Source of the DNA: Fischerella sp. CENA71
Lineage (GTDB): Bacteria > Cyanobacteriota > Cyanobacteriia > Cyanobacteriales > Nostocaceae
NCBI GenBank assembly: GCA_024239075.1
Contig: JANBVI010000020.1
Span: 186,001-250,000 of the forward strand
Length of the DNA: 64,000 nucleotides
Direction of reading: 5' to 3'
Part shown: positions 63,774-64,000 of the stretch, in pieces
How positions within the stretch are numbered: the first letter of the stretch is position 1
How the letters are laid out: each line of letters opens with the position of its first letter
Position numbers and translations under genes: made by a program
Notes under the pieces: generated by a model
The model's database searches: none
The model's input: the letters and a program-made list of their open reading frames with translations, nothing else
Told to the model about the DNA's origin: nothing

Positions 63774-64000
63774 ATGAGCAAAGAGGACATGGAATTTCCA
63801 TTTGCAGTTGATTTAACAAACTGCGATCAAGAGCCAATTCATATTCCTAGTTATATTCAAACACACGGAGTTATTTTAGCCTTACAAGAGTCTGATTTAA
63901 CTATTTTACAAGTCAGTGATAATACAATAAATTTTTTTGGCTTACATCCGGAAGAATTGCTCAATAAACCATTAAGTATACTTCTCGAACCAGAACAAAT
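63774..64000 (+). CDS. Bacteriophytochrome-type sensor protein (5' part, runs off the window)
   Basis: First ~75 codons only. The sequence VDLTNCDQEPIHIPSYIQTHGVILAL is the N-terminal PAS region of phytochromes. The cysteine in NCDQEPIHIP (C17) aligns with the biliverdin-binding Cys24 of Deinococcus BphP (TENCEREPIHIPG), unlike Cph1, which uses a GAF cysteine. The protein should continue into GAF, PHY and probably kinase domains beyond the edge. The start could also be the ATG at 63789. Confidence 0.85.
   Translation, partial: MSKEDMEFPFAVDLTNCDQEPIHIPSYIQTHGVILALQESDLTILQVSDNTINFFGLHPEELLNKPLSILLEPEQ

Overview
This 64 kb window comes from the chromosome of a filamentous, probably heterocyst-forming (Nostocales-type) cyanobacterium. 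The evidence is the gene set: the circadian output kinase SasA, a HetZ-related protein, a CBS-CP12 fusion, DpsA, the ferredoxin-thioredoxin reductase catalytic subunit, Ycf33, a CYP120-like P450 and a tRNA-Leu(UAA) gene split by a group I intron. The DNA style agrees: frequent GCGATCGC (HIP1) octamers, AT-rich spacers, and spacers filled with heptamer-type short tandem repeats and small palindromes. The genus cannot be fixed from what I can see.

Layout. 0-9 kb: sasA, a Nudix hydrolase, DUF760, a group 2 sigma factor, carB (with an in-frame repeat-like insertion) and dpsA. 9-13.5 kb: a small conserved ORF, a [2Fe-2S] protein, an SDR/SUI1 pair and trpB. 13.5-20.4 kb: a 33-aa membrane peptide before a GTPase, a UbiB/ABC1 kinase, an ABC-2 exporter pair, the Yfr1 small RNA and an acyltransferase. 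20.8-26 kb: DUF711 and a 2OG dioxygenase converging on one hairpin, a YidD-like protein, an orphan sugar permease, a sugar-phosphate transferase and rnc. 26-38 kb: ftsH, a nitrilase, coaD overlapping a coiled-coil gene, lgt, cobM, a flavin reductase, a MIF-like tautomerase, rlmN, a zinc-ribbon protein and uvrC. 38-46 kb: a response regulator, a pentapeptide protein, ilvD, a P450, a low-complexity membrane protein and CBS-CP12. 46-50.6 kb: an lptA-lptB-lptF/G operon, DUF309, ftrC and trnL-UAA. 51-64 kb: a flippase-like membrane protein, two paralogous lipoproteins, larC, a Sua5/YrdC protein, a HetZ-related regulator, ycf33-rbfA, DUF4327, a CDF transporter, an NTF2-like protein, a response regulator and the start of a bacteriophytochrome-type sensor.

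Most genes are housekeeping and stand alone or in pairs. Clear functional units are the LPS transport operon, the ABC-2 exporter pair, coaD plus its overlapping partner, SUI1-SDR and ycf33-rbfA. No prophage, intact insertion sequence, CRISPR array or rRNA was seen.

The most unusual content is non-coding. Two copies of a ~115 bp MITE-like element each have terminal inverted repeats, a central palindrome and a 9-bp target duplication. A Yfr1 gene lies away from the neighbours I recall for it. A minus-strand small RNA is possible between lgt and cobM, where a G-U wobble argues for that strand. Spacer-type repeats have entered carB and the trnL intron.
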